Assembly: GCA_029844215.1 (NCBI GenBank)
Contig: JAQGDG010000161.1
Coordinates: 186,001 to 250,000, forward strand
Length of the DNA: 64,000 nucleotides
Reading direction: 5' to 3'
DNA from: Przewalskia tangutica
Lineage: Eukaryota > Streptophyta > Magnoliopsida > Solanales > Solanaceae
Part shown: positions 36,401-48,495 of the stretch, in pieces
How positions within the stretch are numbered: position 1 is the first letter of the stretch
Layout: the number at the start of each line of letters is the position of its first letter
Notes under the pieces: generated by a model
Told to the model about the DNA's origin: nothing
What the model saw: only the letters and a program-made list of their open reading frames with translations
Databases searched by the model: none
Position numbers and translations under genes: made by a program

Positions 36401-36763
36401 GTAGAGGTACACGGCCAGGATCCTCGCCATAGATCACAACAGGTCGGGAAGCCCCGCTTTCTTGAGGCTTATCTTTTGCATGTTACCTCGAGTCCAGAGG
36501 TTCTTGTACATTCGTGGTATGGCGGCCCCGTCCGCCATAGTTGTTGTCACTTCTGCAGGTCCGTAGTACCGCTGCGCGTAGTTTGTAAAAAGGATAATCG
36601 CTTGGGTTTTTATGTATTGCATGTAATGCAACTGCTTTGGTCATTCGCTTATTTATCATGTCTCTTGTTTCATGTTTATGTTTTTATTTCCGCTGATTTT
36701 CTCTCGATGTTGTATCACGAGGTGCCCGGTAAGGCACTACCACGCCCCGGTTCGGTCGTGACA
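33406..36763 (+). mobile_element. P2 3' LTR
   Basis: Partner of the split P2 5' LTR. It has a promoter at about 33888-33900 (ctatatacgcac), the 18-bp phrase repeats near 34566-34610, the 46-bp minisatellite at 35951-36180, and end GTCGTGACA. It gives the uninterrupted version of the P3 insertion site at 35066-35090. Confidence 0.85.
35951..36180 (+). repeat. 46-bp minisatellite, 5 units, in P2 3' LTR
   Basis: Units start at about 35951, 35996, 36043, 36087 and 36133. Copy number equals that in LTR1, consistent with one parental template. Confidence 0.9.
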
Positions 36764-36950
36764 AGCATACCCGCGCGCTACGATCGTGGTCAAGATGTCC
36801 AAAAGGAAACAATAAGACAAAGATTCCAAATGGAAACATACCCGCAGCGCTACGATCGCGGTCGTGATGCCCAAAGGGAAACAATAAAGCAAGATCAAAA
36901 TGGAAGCATACCCGCGCGCCACGATCGCGGTCGATGTCCAAAGCGACAGC
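36764..36950 (-). repeat. 65-bp minisatellite in M1 5' LTR
   Basis: About three units with gcatacccgcgcgctacgat. It continues the array at 18810-18899, cut by P2. Compared with M1 3' LTR, gcatcgtgtca often reads gatcgcggtc, a CG-rich discrepancy. Confidence 0.75.
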
Positions 36951-39437
36951 AAAAGTAACACAATCAACAGAACGCACTGCGGAATTTCTCCACACGCCAA
37001 GATGTCCAAGTAAGTTCTCAATAAGTCAACCGACCCTCCATCGAGAGGCGCCAGAGTATAGAAACACAATTTTTGCACAACAAAGGCTATCACGACAAGC
37101 ATAGGGAAGTTTTACAACAACAAGCATAGGCAAGTTCACAACAACAAGCATAAAGCTTTACAACAACTCAAAGTACTTTCATTTTATGTCAAGGTCCGGT
37201 TTTAACCCTAAAGTACCACGACTTTAAATACCTTTTAAAAGAGATCCATTCCTTTATAAAAGTCACCCGATACCCGTAGTATAAAAATAGAGTGACTTAC
37301 ATTTTTAGGTAAACCAAAACACTTTTCTTTTAAAGTCAAGTTACTACATTAAAATCAATGATAAACCCTTTTCATAAAGTCGTTATAACTAAACTTCCCA
37401 TAAAGTCATATAACACTTTATGTTTTAAACCATTTTAAGACAAACAATGCCTTCCTTTTCCCTAGAGTTCCAGCTTGCCTAATTTCAATTATCTACTTCT
37501 TTTTAGAAAAGATTCATAACTCATAGTCTTAATCCCTTTAAAACAATCGAGTAAATGTATGTCTTATGTGAGCAGCTTATTCTGTTTATAACCATCTTGT
37601 TACAAAGAACATGATCTAGGAAATGTAATACAATTTTGTCTTATCTTAGCTTATACGCACGGAGGTTTCACCGTTTTAATATCAATTAGTTATTTGTCAA
37701 TACACTTTCCTTTATTAGCGCCGTAGTTTGTTCGACACTTATTCTCATTTCCAAATCAAGAAACATTATTCTTTAAAACCAAGCACTCATTACTCACGAA
37801 CGAGGTTTCACAATACTTTTAACAAAATGTTAATTACTAAGTAAAACAAGTTAAGTCTCTTATCTTTCAAGATCAAGTCTCTTAACTTCTACAATCAATG
37901 AACCAATCTTTTACCTACATGTAGTCGTTATAACTAACTTCCCATAAAGCCATTATAACACCCTATGTTTGGAACCAACCAAACTCATTTAGCATACGAC
38001 GCTTCACCGCATTACATAGTTTACAAAACATCATGCTCAAGGATAGGAAGAGGTTCACATACCTCGCGACGATTATCGACAAGCTAGCAAAACGCCCACA
38101 AGATCAGAACCCTGGCCAGCCTTTTCCACTCTTCAAGAGAATACGCCACTGTAGTACTTCCACCTATAAGGCCACAAACGCTCATTAAATCTTAAACACA
38201 AGTTTCCATCTTTCTACGTAAAATTCGGCAAAGACTCTCCCCGCCACAACAGAAATCTCCTCCTCTATCGAGGCCGGCCACCAAGCCAACCAGTGGGGTT
38301 TACACGCCTAACCTGACGTGTACAATTCTACTACACAAGAACACTACACAAGCTCCATCAGAATACGCCCTATGTAATTACAATTCAGCCAAATTTCTTT
38401 ATTCTTCAGCTTAAGTCAAAAGACATCACACAATACTAAGTTCATTCTATATATAGTATACTTCAACTATACATTCTAACATGTAATTTCCAATTACAAT
38501 AGAAGGACAGAGTGTTTACCTCGATAAGCCCAAAATTATCCAAGTATAAAGTCGATCCCGAGCAACGCTAGCTCCTACTCCGAGTGCTCCAACTGGCTCC
38601 AAACAACCCTTAAGTTCTAACTAACTTCTACTCTAAAACTTCAACCAACAATGAAGATTTTCCTTAGTGGTTTTGGTTTGAGACTAAAAAGGACAAAAGG
38701 TAGTATTTTCAGCATTTCACGCAAAGAGGTAACTTTGAATACTACAAGGTATATACTAAGGTATTTTGGGCATTATAACAATACTTGGAGGAGTATTTCA
38801 ATACCACAGCTGGTACCACTTGAGAACACCCCAAGGCAGTGGGGTGCTCTACCAAGGCCACTAGGAAGTGAGTACCCTCTCGCCACTAGGCCTCATGAAA
38901 AGGGGAGGGGAAGCTCACGGCCAGAGCACAAGAAAGCGGAGGAAGGATTTTCAAGACTTGGCGATTTTACGAACGGATGAAGTCTTCTGCTTGAGTGTAT
39001 TTATAGCAAAACCAAAGGCCAACCAATGGCCAAGATCAAGCCATGCAAGGCAAGTGTAAGGCCAAGATCAAGCCAAGTGCACCCTAACCCTACTCCACAA
39101 AACACTCCACAAAACAAGCCACAAAGCAAGGCACAAATCAAGGAACCAATCGCCAAGGCCAACCATCCCTCTCGACGCCCAATCGCCCAAGCCACCCCAC
39201 TTGCCTTCCAATGCGCAGGTGACACACGCCACCCTCCCGCTGGTCCAAAATGTTTCGCCTCTCTAAAAATCCGCAAAATTATAAATGACATAGCCTAATT
39301 TTCCCTACGAAAGTCGTGGAAACGCTTCGCCGAATAACGACTTATTCGCACTTGTGCCCAAATTTCGGTCCTATGCCTAACTTAAGGCTCAATTTCACGC
39401 ACGCCCACACGCATATTACTCGAAATACGGTATAACA
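36764..39437 (-). mobile_element. M1 5' LTR, part 2
   Basis: Resumes in the 65-bp minisatellite (36764-36950), passes a TATA box on the minus strand (38998-39005), and ends with the reversed LTR start at 39437. The CCTAG duplication follows at 39438-39442. Confidence 0.85.
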
Positions 39438-39442
39438 CCTAG

Positions 39443-39905
39443 GCTTTCGTATCGAACACCCGAATAAGATGATAAATATACCCCTTTCGAACCATCTTCC
39501 TAGCCTTGAGGTAAGAAATAAACCTACCCCTCGGCGATGCAGTACTTCCTTTCCACTCGATAACTGGCTCACCGGGAAACTGGAATCGGACCAATCTCTC
39601 TCTACATTCAATATTGGCATAACAGGAAGCCAACTAGTCCATACCCATAATGACATCAAAATCTATCATATCCAACTCTATCAAGTCTTCTAGGGTCTGA
39701 CGACTGTATATAATCACCGGGCAATTCTTATATACCCGCTCAGCTACCACCGAATCACCTACTGGTGTAGTTACCTCAAAGGGTTCTATCAACTCAGGTT
39801 TTATTCCCATTCTACCAGCAAAAAGAGGAGATATATAGGACAAAGTAGAACGTGGATCTATCAAGCATAAACGTCACATAGGTAAATCAATAATATACCT
39901 GTGAC
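39443..39905 (-). pseudogene. H: Ty3/gypsy protease and start of the protease-RT linker
   Basis: Read on the minus strand. Retropepsin cuts the element polyprotein into its parts. From 39864 the frame shows the active-site neighbourhood MIDPRSTLSYISPLFAGRMG, where plant relatives carry an Asp-x-Gly; here the Gly position is Arg. The flap and C-terminal part follow (TTPVGDSVVAERVYKNCPV), ending in DFDVIMGMD. The same frame continues after one TAG codon at 39634-39636 into the linker ASCYANIECRERLVRFQFPG and RFISYLKARKMV up to RVFDTKA. It then meets another TAG formed at the CCTAG site of M1. RT should have followed beyond M1 and L0 but is absent from this window. This is the best preserved coding piece here. 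Two premature stops and the Arg make it inactive. Confidence 0.85.
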
Positions 39906-40066
39906 GACATCCGGCGAAGTCTCCTAGTCGTGTCGACTGGCCAAGGCATAAATGTGGTTCGGAGGACCGCTAGAACTAGGACCTCTGCCATGACCTCTAT
40001 CGCGCCCGCTGCCCGGAACACCCCACTACGGGGCGATAGCTATCAAGACGAAGAACCCGCATTGAC

Positions 40067-40432
40067 TCAAGAGTTGTGCCATACTCCCGCACTCACGCCC
40101 GAAGGACAATCTCTCCTCAAATAGACTTGGCGGCCACAAAAATAACAGACACCTGTAGTAACACGACACTCTCCAACATGGGACCTACCACACCGAGGAC
40201 AAGGAGGTAAAGGTGGCCTCATCTGGCTAGAACCCCTGAATATCTGCGAACCTGCAGCCCTGACCTGCTCCCGAATACCCCAAACGGTCAAACCTCCTGC
40301 CTGAAGACTATGGAGGAGCACTCTGTGCTGGCTGAGATGCATACCTAGCCTGCTGCTGAGGTTGTCCGCTTCGAAAGTCACTCGAAAACCCTGCTGTCTA
40401 GGCCCTTTTGGGCTGATCTCTATCAAGCCGTC
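40067..40432 (-). pseudogene. H: gag C-terminus with double zinc-finger region
   Basis: Minus strand, about 120 residues in one open frame. Blocks in order are RVTFEADNLSSRLG, then HSLQAG...GIREQVRAAGSQIF, then the Cys-Pro-Arg-Cys-Gly-x-x-His-x-Gly-Glu-Cys motif. Last is a CCHC-type knuckle CYFCGRQVYLRRDC, where the expected His is Tyr. The paired motif is characteristic of plant Ty3/gypsy gag, in which the knuckle binds RNA. The frame stops at 40067, before the protease, and the linker at 39906-40066 is in another frame. The capsid part upstream is missing because LTR X begins at 40433. Confidence 0.85.
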
Positions 40433-41093
40433 TGTCACGACCCGACCCCGGGCCCGCGACTGGTGCCCTACCTAGGCACCCTTACAGGTAACCATCATAG
40501 ATAATCAGCGGAACATACATAAGACACATAACGTTCATCAATATGAAGTAAACAACAGGCTAGCCGATAAGGCTGCCTTCTTGGATATATGTATAGATAG
40601 CCAAAACCAGTTACATCCTTTTTCTTTTACAAGATGACCCACAAGATATGACTACAGACCTCTAAGAGTATTGACATAACAACTGTGATGGGACAGGGCT
40701 CCGCCATACCCCTGAATGTATAACAATACCAGGGATCTGAACCAAAGATAAGCCTCCGGAGTAATGGGACTTCTCAACAGCTGAACAGTGATCCTAAGAG
40801 TGAAGATCAGCAACCTGTTTAACTCTACTTGCGGCATGAACGCAGCCCCCGAGGAAATGGGGTCAGTACAAAATATGTACCAAGTATGTGAAACTGAAAG
40901 TACGGCAATTTAAATCATAAGTCTAGACATAAAGTTGGAGACGAGCATGATAACCAAATTAACAGTACACTTGTGCCTTATTAATAAAGAGAGTGAACAA
41001 GAATAAACTTTGCTGGTTTTAAAACATGAAGCTTATGATTAACCTAGGGTCATCCGCCCGTAGTATCATTATGCAATCCTACTCCTGGGACTA
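40433..41093 (-). mobile_element. X: LTR 3' portion of a minus-strand element
   Basis: Starts TGTCACGACCCG at 40433, which is a reversed LTR end. It has the usual ggtgcc...ggcacc inverted repeat and the body phrases gataatcagcggaacatac and gggacagggctccgccata. After 661 bp it is interrupted by Y at 41094. It is closely similar to the start of Y, so two related LTRs lie head to tail. The rest of X is outside the window. Confidence 0.7.
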
Positions 41094-41868
41094 TGTCACG
41101 ACCCGACCCCGGGCCCGCGACTGGTGCCCTACCTGGGCACCCTTACATATATACATCAGAGATAATCAGCGGAACATACATGAAACTTATAAAATGAAAC
41201 AACTGAAATAAAAACAACAGGTTAGCCGATAGGGCTACCTTCCTGGACATATATATACAAATCAAGCAATTTCCTTTCCTTTACAAACTGACCCACAATA
41301 TGTTACTACATACCTCTAAGAGTTTTAACATAACAACTGTGGCGGGACAGGGCCCCGCCATACCCCTGAATATACATGAATCTACAACCTCAGGGGAAAC
41401 CGTACCAAAAGATAAGCCTCCGGAGTAAATGGAGCTTTTTCCCAAAAATTGAACCGAGATCCTAAGAGAAAGGATCACCAACTCGTACCTAATACCGCGG
41501 CATTTAACGCAGCCTCAAGGGTCAGATAACAAAAATTTAATATGGAACGGAAATAAGGTACAATAAACAAATCATATCTGTATAAAAGAATGATAGAGGT
41601 AAGTATAAAAAGGGTAATTACCTGATCCTACCATGTCATTACCATCTCGTGAACTTAATCGTACCTTATTATCTTTTCCCATTTTTCAATAAAAGTTATA
41701 GTCACTTTATTACGTACATACTTAGGAAAATCATCAAGTTCATTACCATATAACTTACTTACCTTACCTAACATAATCCTACTTTACGAGGACGCCTATA
41801 CCGCCTACCAACTGGGACGCGATAAAGTCACATAAGTCTGCCCATAGAGGTATACTGCCCGGCCCATT
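41094..41868 (-). mobile_element. Y: minus-strand LTR, part 1
   Basis: Starts TGTCACGACCCG at 41094. It contains the terminal hairpin GGTGCCC-TACCT-GGGCACC-like at 41124-41142 and reaches into a 51-bp minisatellite (41812-41868), where P4 has inserted. It resumes at 58464. Confidence 0.75.
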
Positions 41869-44800
41869 TGTTACACCCCGTAACTCCATGACATGTTTAA
41901 GAGAATGTACGTAAGGAACTCAAGACTTGAAATTAGTACGAAAGGAAGAATTGTTTTTCCGACGGAAAATCTTCCGAACGCCTGAAAAAAAATGTTCGTT
42001 GTGAGAATTAGGTTCTCAAAATGCATTAATTTAATAGTATGGAACTTATTATCATTATGGAAATTTATTTTTACGTATTTGGTCGCTGGCCCACCCGAGG
42101 AATTTTACGCTTTGGGACCCACGAGGGTTACTAATTTTATGGACGAACGAGAGCGACACGCGGCACCACCCCACATTGGTCTTGGACGAATTGGAGCAAG
42201 TGGTAAGATGGTCATCACCAAGGTAAAAGATTAGTCTTGCTAGCATGATATTGTTGACCAAGGTCAACTTGTCCACTTGGCTATTTTATTAATTGCTCTT
42301 CATCCTCGCCTCACATATGTTATTATCTAAGCCTTCCTTTGTAGTATATATCCTCCACTAGTGCAAGACAAGTTCTATACTTAGAGAAATTTTCAAGATA
42401 ATATTGTGCTAGCTTTAGGTGCTCTCGGCCAAGGTGAGTTCTTGAGAGAAAATTTTTGCAAATGTGGATCATTATTCACAAGACTTTAACCCAAGGTCCC
42501 TAAGGGTATTGTAAGGATATCTCAATAGAAAGATTTCAGAAAAACGACGTTTTTACGTTAGTCGCAAGGCGAAACCCTAAGGTGTTCTTCAACTTTGAAG
42601 TTGGAAATAGAAGAGGAGTTTTTCACAAGCTTCTAAGGGTCGCAAATAGCGGATTGAAATGTTAAGAAAAGGAGTCGAGTCATAAGGATCGACTTAGGGT
42701 TTTGGAGCATTTTGAGCTTAAGAAGGTATAAATCTCCGTCTTACTATTATAATTCAAGTTTTCATGTTGTAGTAGTTAGAAATGATCATGTGGATTATAT
42801 TATGAAGAATGATATGTGTTATGGAATAGTTGGATGGAATACGAAAGTTGCATGATTTAGCCTTTAAGATTGTAATTCAATTTAGTTACTAGTTTAGTCG
42901 TCGATGTTATCTAAAGAGTGGATTGGTGGTTATAATTGTTGTTGTTTATTACTATATAACATGCTAGACCTAAGAACTTGGATTGAAAAGGAATTGAAAG
43001 GTTGATAAGTTGTTGCACTTTTGGCCGAATTGACATTTGTATTGTGGACTAGTTTGATGTAATTTGTGGGAATTTTACACGCCCCGTTAAGGCGTGTAAT
43101 CCCCTTTGGTTAGCTGATTTGTCGGGCCTTAAATGTGGCGTGTTTGGTTATTGTATTCGCCTTGAAAAAGGTGACAAAGTATGTAGAAACAAAGGAAGTT
43201 GTTGTCCGATTTTCCGTAGAATTTAGTGACTTAGCACTTAGAATATTCTACGCTCAAAGCCAGAGGTTAACGGACGACATGGCCAATTTAGGTCAAGTAC
43301 CAAGTATAGCGATTCTACTCAAGGATGGAATAGCTAGCGGTTGAAGTACTTTGGAGCTTTTTGTACTTGTCGATAATCGCCGCGAGGTACGTGAACCTCT
43401 TCCTTCCTTTGGCATGATTCTATGTATGAAATATACATGTAGTAGTATTTCATGATTCCGCCTACTCTTAGAAGTTAAGAGGTAGTTATGTTGATTTACT
43501 CTATGTAAAAGCTACGCCTAAGAAATCCTAAGTCCTTACCAAGTCTTACGGGACGTTGGTAAGAGTCGTTAGAAGTATTTCGAGTCGAGTTGACTTGGCT
43601 AATTTACGACACGAATGACAATAAGTATCGAACAAGCCATTGCGCGCTAATAAAGGAAAATGTAATGACAATTAATTATGTTAAAACAAGTAGAATTCTC
43701 TATCCGCATGAAGCTAAGATAAGACAAAATTGTATTACATTTTCTAGATCATGGCTACTTGAATAAGATCGTTATAAATAAGTGTAACTTAATGACAACG
43801 CACCAAAGTATATGTTACTTAATTTAAAAGAGTTTACGTATGAAGTTTTTAAGACTTTGAAACTTGTTTTCTTAAAAGTTAAGAGACTTGAAATATTTTG
43901 AAAGCTATGTGATTTGATTTGAAAGTATAAGTCTCTTGGTTATAAAAAGAATGAATTAGTTTAAGGCATAAGGTTAGTATGACGACTTTATGGGAAGTTG
44001 GTTATAATAACTTTATGGGAGGTTAAGAGAATGGTTTTCTTCAAGAATATAAACAAGAAATGATTTGAAATAAAGAATGGCAAATTGTTTTAAAGGTACC
44101 AATTGCTTAAGGTTTTAAGAAAGAAGTCACTTGATTTGTAGTTCCAGAATTGTATTTCTAAAAGGTATCGGATCATTCCGAAAGCGTAGAGATGACTTGA
44201 TACTACGGTGTTAGTATCCGGGAAGTTTTATTTGAAAAGAGTCTTTCTAAAGCGAGTAGAGGTGCAAGCACGTTGGGTTAAATTCCCGCAAGATACCTTT
44301 ACGCGCACTATATGACATTATCGACCCGCAGACGGGCGCAAGATACCTTTACGCGCACTATATGACATTATCGACCCGCAGACGGGCCGCAAGATACCTT
44401 TACGCGCAGACTATATGACATTATCGACCCAGACGGGCCGCAAGATACCTACGCGCACTATATGACATTATCGACCCGTGACGGGCCGCAAGATACCTTT
44501 GGCGCATCATGTGACTTTATCGCCCCGCCAATGGCAAGATAAAGGCGCCCTCCGTGAAAGAGCCTGATTAGGTTATGAAAGATAAGTGTTAGATGGTAAT
44601 AAACTTAATGACTTCTCCTAAGTATGTACGTAAGATACGGCTATAACTCTTAATGGAATGGAAAAGATAATGATATGCAATTAAGTTCATAAGGGTAATG
44701 ACACGCATACGATCCGTATGCACTTTTATACTTGCTCGCCATTCTTTTGTACAATTATGATCTGCATCAGATTTTATTTCTGCTCCATATTCGTACTGTT

Positions 44801-45181
44801 GTGATCGACTTCTTCGGGCCGCTCATGTCCGCAGTTTAGGTATTACGCTATGGATCCGCGAGCTTAGGATCCCGGTTCAAAGATTTTGAGACGGCTCCAA
44901 TGTTCCGAGTTGTCATGGCTATGTATATTCAGTGGCACGCGGCCTTGTCCCGCCATAAGGTGTTCAAATCTTGAGGTCCAGATTCACACGTACCGGATCG
45001 TTAGAATTGTAATTACATTTTTGGATAGTGTAAGCCCTTTTTGGGTGATTTATATTACTAGCCTTATCGCTTTGCCTTGGTTTTAAGAAAAAATGTGTTA
45101 CTTATTTTCCGCAGTTAGCTTATTATGTCAGATGTTTTAAGGTGCCTGTGTAGGCACCGCCACGCCCTGGCCGTCGTGACA
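41869..45181 (+). mobile_element. P4 5' LTR
   Basis: Starts TGTTACACCCCG and ends CGTCGTGACA. It has a probable promoter at 42343-42352 (agtatatatcc), minisatellite at 44288-44530, and terminal ggtgcct-gtgt-aggcacc hairpin at 45141-45158. The phrase gtcgataatcgccgcgagg at 43367-43385 is the same site class that P3 entered in P2. Confidence 0.85.
44288..44530 (+). repeat. 50-bp minisatellite, about 5 units, in P4 5' LTR
   Basis: Units start at about 44288, 44338, 44389, 44440 and 44488, with aagatacctttacgcgcac, tatatgacattatcgaccc and agacgggccg. The fifth unit is divergent. The unit ends vary as cgcagacgggcg, cgcagacgggccg, cagacgggccg and cgtgacgggccg. Confidence 0.9.
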
Positions 45182-46098
45182 AAAGTGGTATCGAGCGCTA
45201 GTCCTCTGAAAGTGTCTATGCACTGCGTCTAGTAGAGTCTTGATTATCGCGTGTTGTGCACCACATCTATAATCGTGAGGTCGCAGGACCCGTGAAGGAC
45301 TACGCGGATTACGATCCGTGCTGGAAATGATTATAGATAGTTGGTATCGTGACATACATCTATACGAGTTATGTATGAGGGTCGACGCTGTTGCCTAGAA
45401 TGATTTTAGATTACCAAGAGTTGGTAAAGACTAACTAAATACCGAAGGTACGGAATGCTTAATGAATTCTCGCCAAGGTCTTCTGCAGAAAGATTTATTA
45501 TAGACCAAGAATAAGAGTTGCGCGACGCTGGACGGGCGAGGACCTATCGGGTCGCCCCATAGCCCGGAATAGAGCGGATCAGTTGGTAGTAGTTCCGCCA
45601 CGCGACAGGTCACGAGGTGCAAGGCCCAAGTCTAGTTAATTGTTTTACTGCTCAGGACGTTGCCCACCGAATCAGTCGTGGAAAGCCTAAATGGCCTTAT
45701 ATTGTTTTTTAGAGGACCCCAAAGATTAGAGGCCAAAATCGGTATGGAAGTTATGTATATATGCTAGTAAGAGTTGGAAGTACCAAGGAGTAGAGCCCGA
45801 ATCCATTAGAACCTTTCGAGGTAACTACACCCGCGCACGTGTGCGTGGTAATGAGCTGAATACGAGGTTTTCTCCTGATGATACAATGCCGTCGACCTAG
45901 TAGACCTAGTAGAGAGGATTATGACCGACTTTGAGGTCATTATGAGTATGGGCTAGTTGGCTTCGCGAGTGCCAAGGTCGACGCCTTAGTATAAGTTGTT
46001 ATGCGCTGGGTGGCATATGTCAGATGGCGAGACTATGTCGCCATCTATTTAGATCGACTCAAAGAACATTCGGGACGAATGTTTCTAAGGGGGAAGAA
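45182..46098 (+). mobile_element. P4 internal region, gag deleted
   Basis: PBS TGGTATCGAGCGC at 45186 and the common leader to about 45295. Then a jump to the post-gag block (gacaggtcacgaggtgcaaggccc, 45603-45626), the inverted repeat aacattcgggacgaatgtt (46067-46085), and purine tract aagggggaagaa before the LTR at 46099. Nothing codes. It is the most reduced member of the set. Confidence 0.75.
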
Positions 46099-48495
46099 TG
46101 TTACACCTCGTAACTCCGTGACATGTTTAAGAGAATGTACGTAAGGAACTCAAGACTTGAAATTAGTACGAAAGGAAGAATTGTTTTTCCGACGAAAATC
46201 TTCCGAACGTCTGAAAGGAAAATGTTCGTTGGTGAGAATTAGGTTCTCAAAATACATTAATTGAATAGTATGGAACTTATTATCATTATGGAAATTTATT
46301 TTTACGATTTGGTCGCGCTGGGCCCACCCGAGGAATTTTACGCTTTAGGACCCACGCAGGTTACGGAATTTTATGGACGAACGGGAGGCGACACGCGGCA
46401 ACCCCCACACATTGGTCTTGGACGAATTGGAGCAAGGGTAAGATGGTCATCGACCAAGGTAAAAGATTAGTCTTGCTAGCATGATATTGTCGACCAAGGT
46501 CAACTCATTCCACTCGCTATTTTATTAATCGCTTCTTCATCCTAGCCTCACACGTGTTATTATCTAAGCCTTCCTTTGTAGTATATATCCTCCACTAGTG
46601 CAAGACAAGTTCTATACTTAGAGAAATTTTCAAGAAAATATTGTGCTAGCTTTAGGCGCTCTCGCCAAGTGAGTTCTTGAGAGAAAATTTTTGCAAACGT
46701 GGATCATTATTCACAAGACTTTAACCCAAGGTCCCTAAGGGTATTGTAAGGATATCTCAATAGAAAGATTTCAAAAACGACGCTTACGTTAGTCGCAAGG
46801 CGAAACCCTAAGGTGTTCTTCAACTTTGAAGTTGGAAATAGAAGAGGAGTTTTTCACAAGCTTCAAGGGTCGCAAATAATGATTGGAACGTTAAGAAAAG
46901 GAGTTGAGTCGCTAAGGATCGACTTAGGTTTTGGAGCATTTTGAGCTTAATAAGGTATAAATCCGCCTTACTATTATAATTCAAGTTTTCATGTTGTAGT
47001 AGTTAGAAATGATCACGTGGATTATATTATGAAGAATGATACGTGTTATGGAATAGTTGGATGGAATCCTAAAGTCGCATGATTTAGCCTTTAAGATTGT
47101 AATTCAATTTAGTTACTAATTTAGTCGTCGCATGTTATCTAAAGAGTGGATTAAGGTGGTTATAATTGTTAAGTTGTTTATTACTATATAACATGCTAGA
47201 CCTAAGAACTTGGATTGAAAAAGAATTGGAAAGGTTGATAAGTTGTTGCACTTTTTGGCCGAATTGACATTTGTATTGTGGACTAGTTTGATGTAATTTG
47301 TGGGGCGGAATTTTACACGCCCCGTTAAGGCGTAATCCCCTTTGGTTAGCTGATTTGTTGGGCCTTAAATGTGGCGTGTTTGGTTATTGTATTCGCCTTG
47401 AAAAAGGTGGCAAAGTATGTAGAAACAAAGGAAGTGTCATCCGATTTTCCGTAGAATTTAGTGACTTAGCACTTAGAATATTCTACGCTCGTTAGAGGTT
47501 AATGGACGACATGGCCAATTTAGGTTGAAGTACCAAGTATAGCGATTCTACTTGAAGGATGGAATAGCCAGCAAGGTTGAAGTAATTTGGAGCTTTTTGC
47601 TACTTGTCGATAATCGCCGCGAGGTATGTGAACCTCTTCCTTCCTTTGGCATGATTCTATGTATGAAATATACATGTAGTAGTATTTCATGATTCCGCCT
47701 ACTCTAGAAGTTAAGAGGTAGTTATGTTGATTTACTCTATGTAAAAGCTACGCCTAAGAAATCCTAAGTCCTTACCAAGTCTTACGGGGATGTTGGTAAG
47801 AGTCGTTAGAAGTATTCGAGTCGAGTTGACTTGGCTAATTTACTTTAACGAATGAGAATAAGTATCGAACAAGCCATCAAAGATTAATAAAGGAAAATGT
47901 AATGACAATTAATTATGTTAAAACAAGTAGAATTCTCCATCCGCATGAAGCTAAGATAAGACAAAATTGTATTACATTTTCTAGATCATGGCTACTTGAA
48001 TAAGATCGTTATAAATAAGTTGTAACTTAATCACAACGCACCAAAGTATATGTTAATTTAAAAGAGTTTACGATGAAGTTTTTAAGACTTTGAAACTTGT
48101 TTTCTTAAAAGTTAAGAGACTTGGAATATTTTGAAAGCTATGTGATTTGATTTGAAAGTATAATTCTCTGGTTATAAAAAGAATGAATTAGTTTAAGGCA
48201 TAAGGTTAGTATGATTTTTATGGGAAGTTGGTTATAATAACTTTATGGAGGTTAAGAGAATGGTTTTCTTCAAGAATATAAACAAGAAATGATTTGAAAT
48301 AAAGAAGGCAAATTGTTTTAAAGGTACCAATTGCTTAAGGTTTTTAAGAAAGAAGTCACTTGATTTGTGTTCTGTAATTGTATTTCTAAAAAGGTATCAG
48401 GACTTGTCCCGAAGCGTAGAGATGACTTGATACTACTGTTAGTATCCGGGAAGTTTTATTTGAAAAGAGTCTTTCTAAAGGAGTAAAGGTGCGGT
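46099..48495 (+). mobile_element. P4 3' LTR, part 1
   Basis: Starts TGTTACACCTCG. It matches LTR1 up to gtaaaggtgcggt at 48495, where M2 begins, about 10-20 bp before the minisatellite. It continues at 57485. Confidence 0.85.

Larger units (their letters stand above)
18900..36763 (+). mobile_element. P2: plus-strand LTR retrotransposon inside the M1 5' LTR, itself split by P3
   Basis: LTR1 is 18900-20572 plus 29684-31375 (about 3.36 kb), the internal region 31376-33405, and LTR2 33406-36763 (3.36 kb). Flanks are ggaagca on the left and agcatac on the right, sharing AGCA (4-5 bp) around the insertion in a 65-bp minisatellite of M1. The internal region is 2.0 kb with gag remnant and no pol. 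Its LTRs differ from P1/P3 in the first 1.5 kb, with a TATATACGCAC promoter and an AT-rich segment at 20320-20345, and carry a 46-bp minisatellite. Confidence 0.85.
3067..39437 (-). mobile_element. M1: complete minus-strand LTR retrotransposon, split by P1 and by P2/P3
   Basis: The outer boundaries are secure. Perfect 5-bp duplications CCTAG lie at 3062-3066 and 39438-39442, and the two LTRs match. The 3' LTR is 3067-6473 and the 5' LTR is 18173-18899 plus 36764-39437 (about 3.4 kb each). The internal region is 6474-8570 plus 18012-18172, about 2.26 kb, with PBS, gag remnant and purine tract in order. P1 entered the leader just upstream of gag, and P2 entered the 5' LTR minisatellite. M1 itself entered the pol region of H, in the same orientation as H. 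No pol domain is present, so it would have moved only with enzymes supplied by another element. Confidence 0.85.

Noticed and set aside
36341..36958. 205-codon plus-strand open frame
   Set aside because: It crosses the P2/M1 junction at 36763/36764 and runs into minisatellite. It has no domain and does not exist in the partner LTR.
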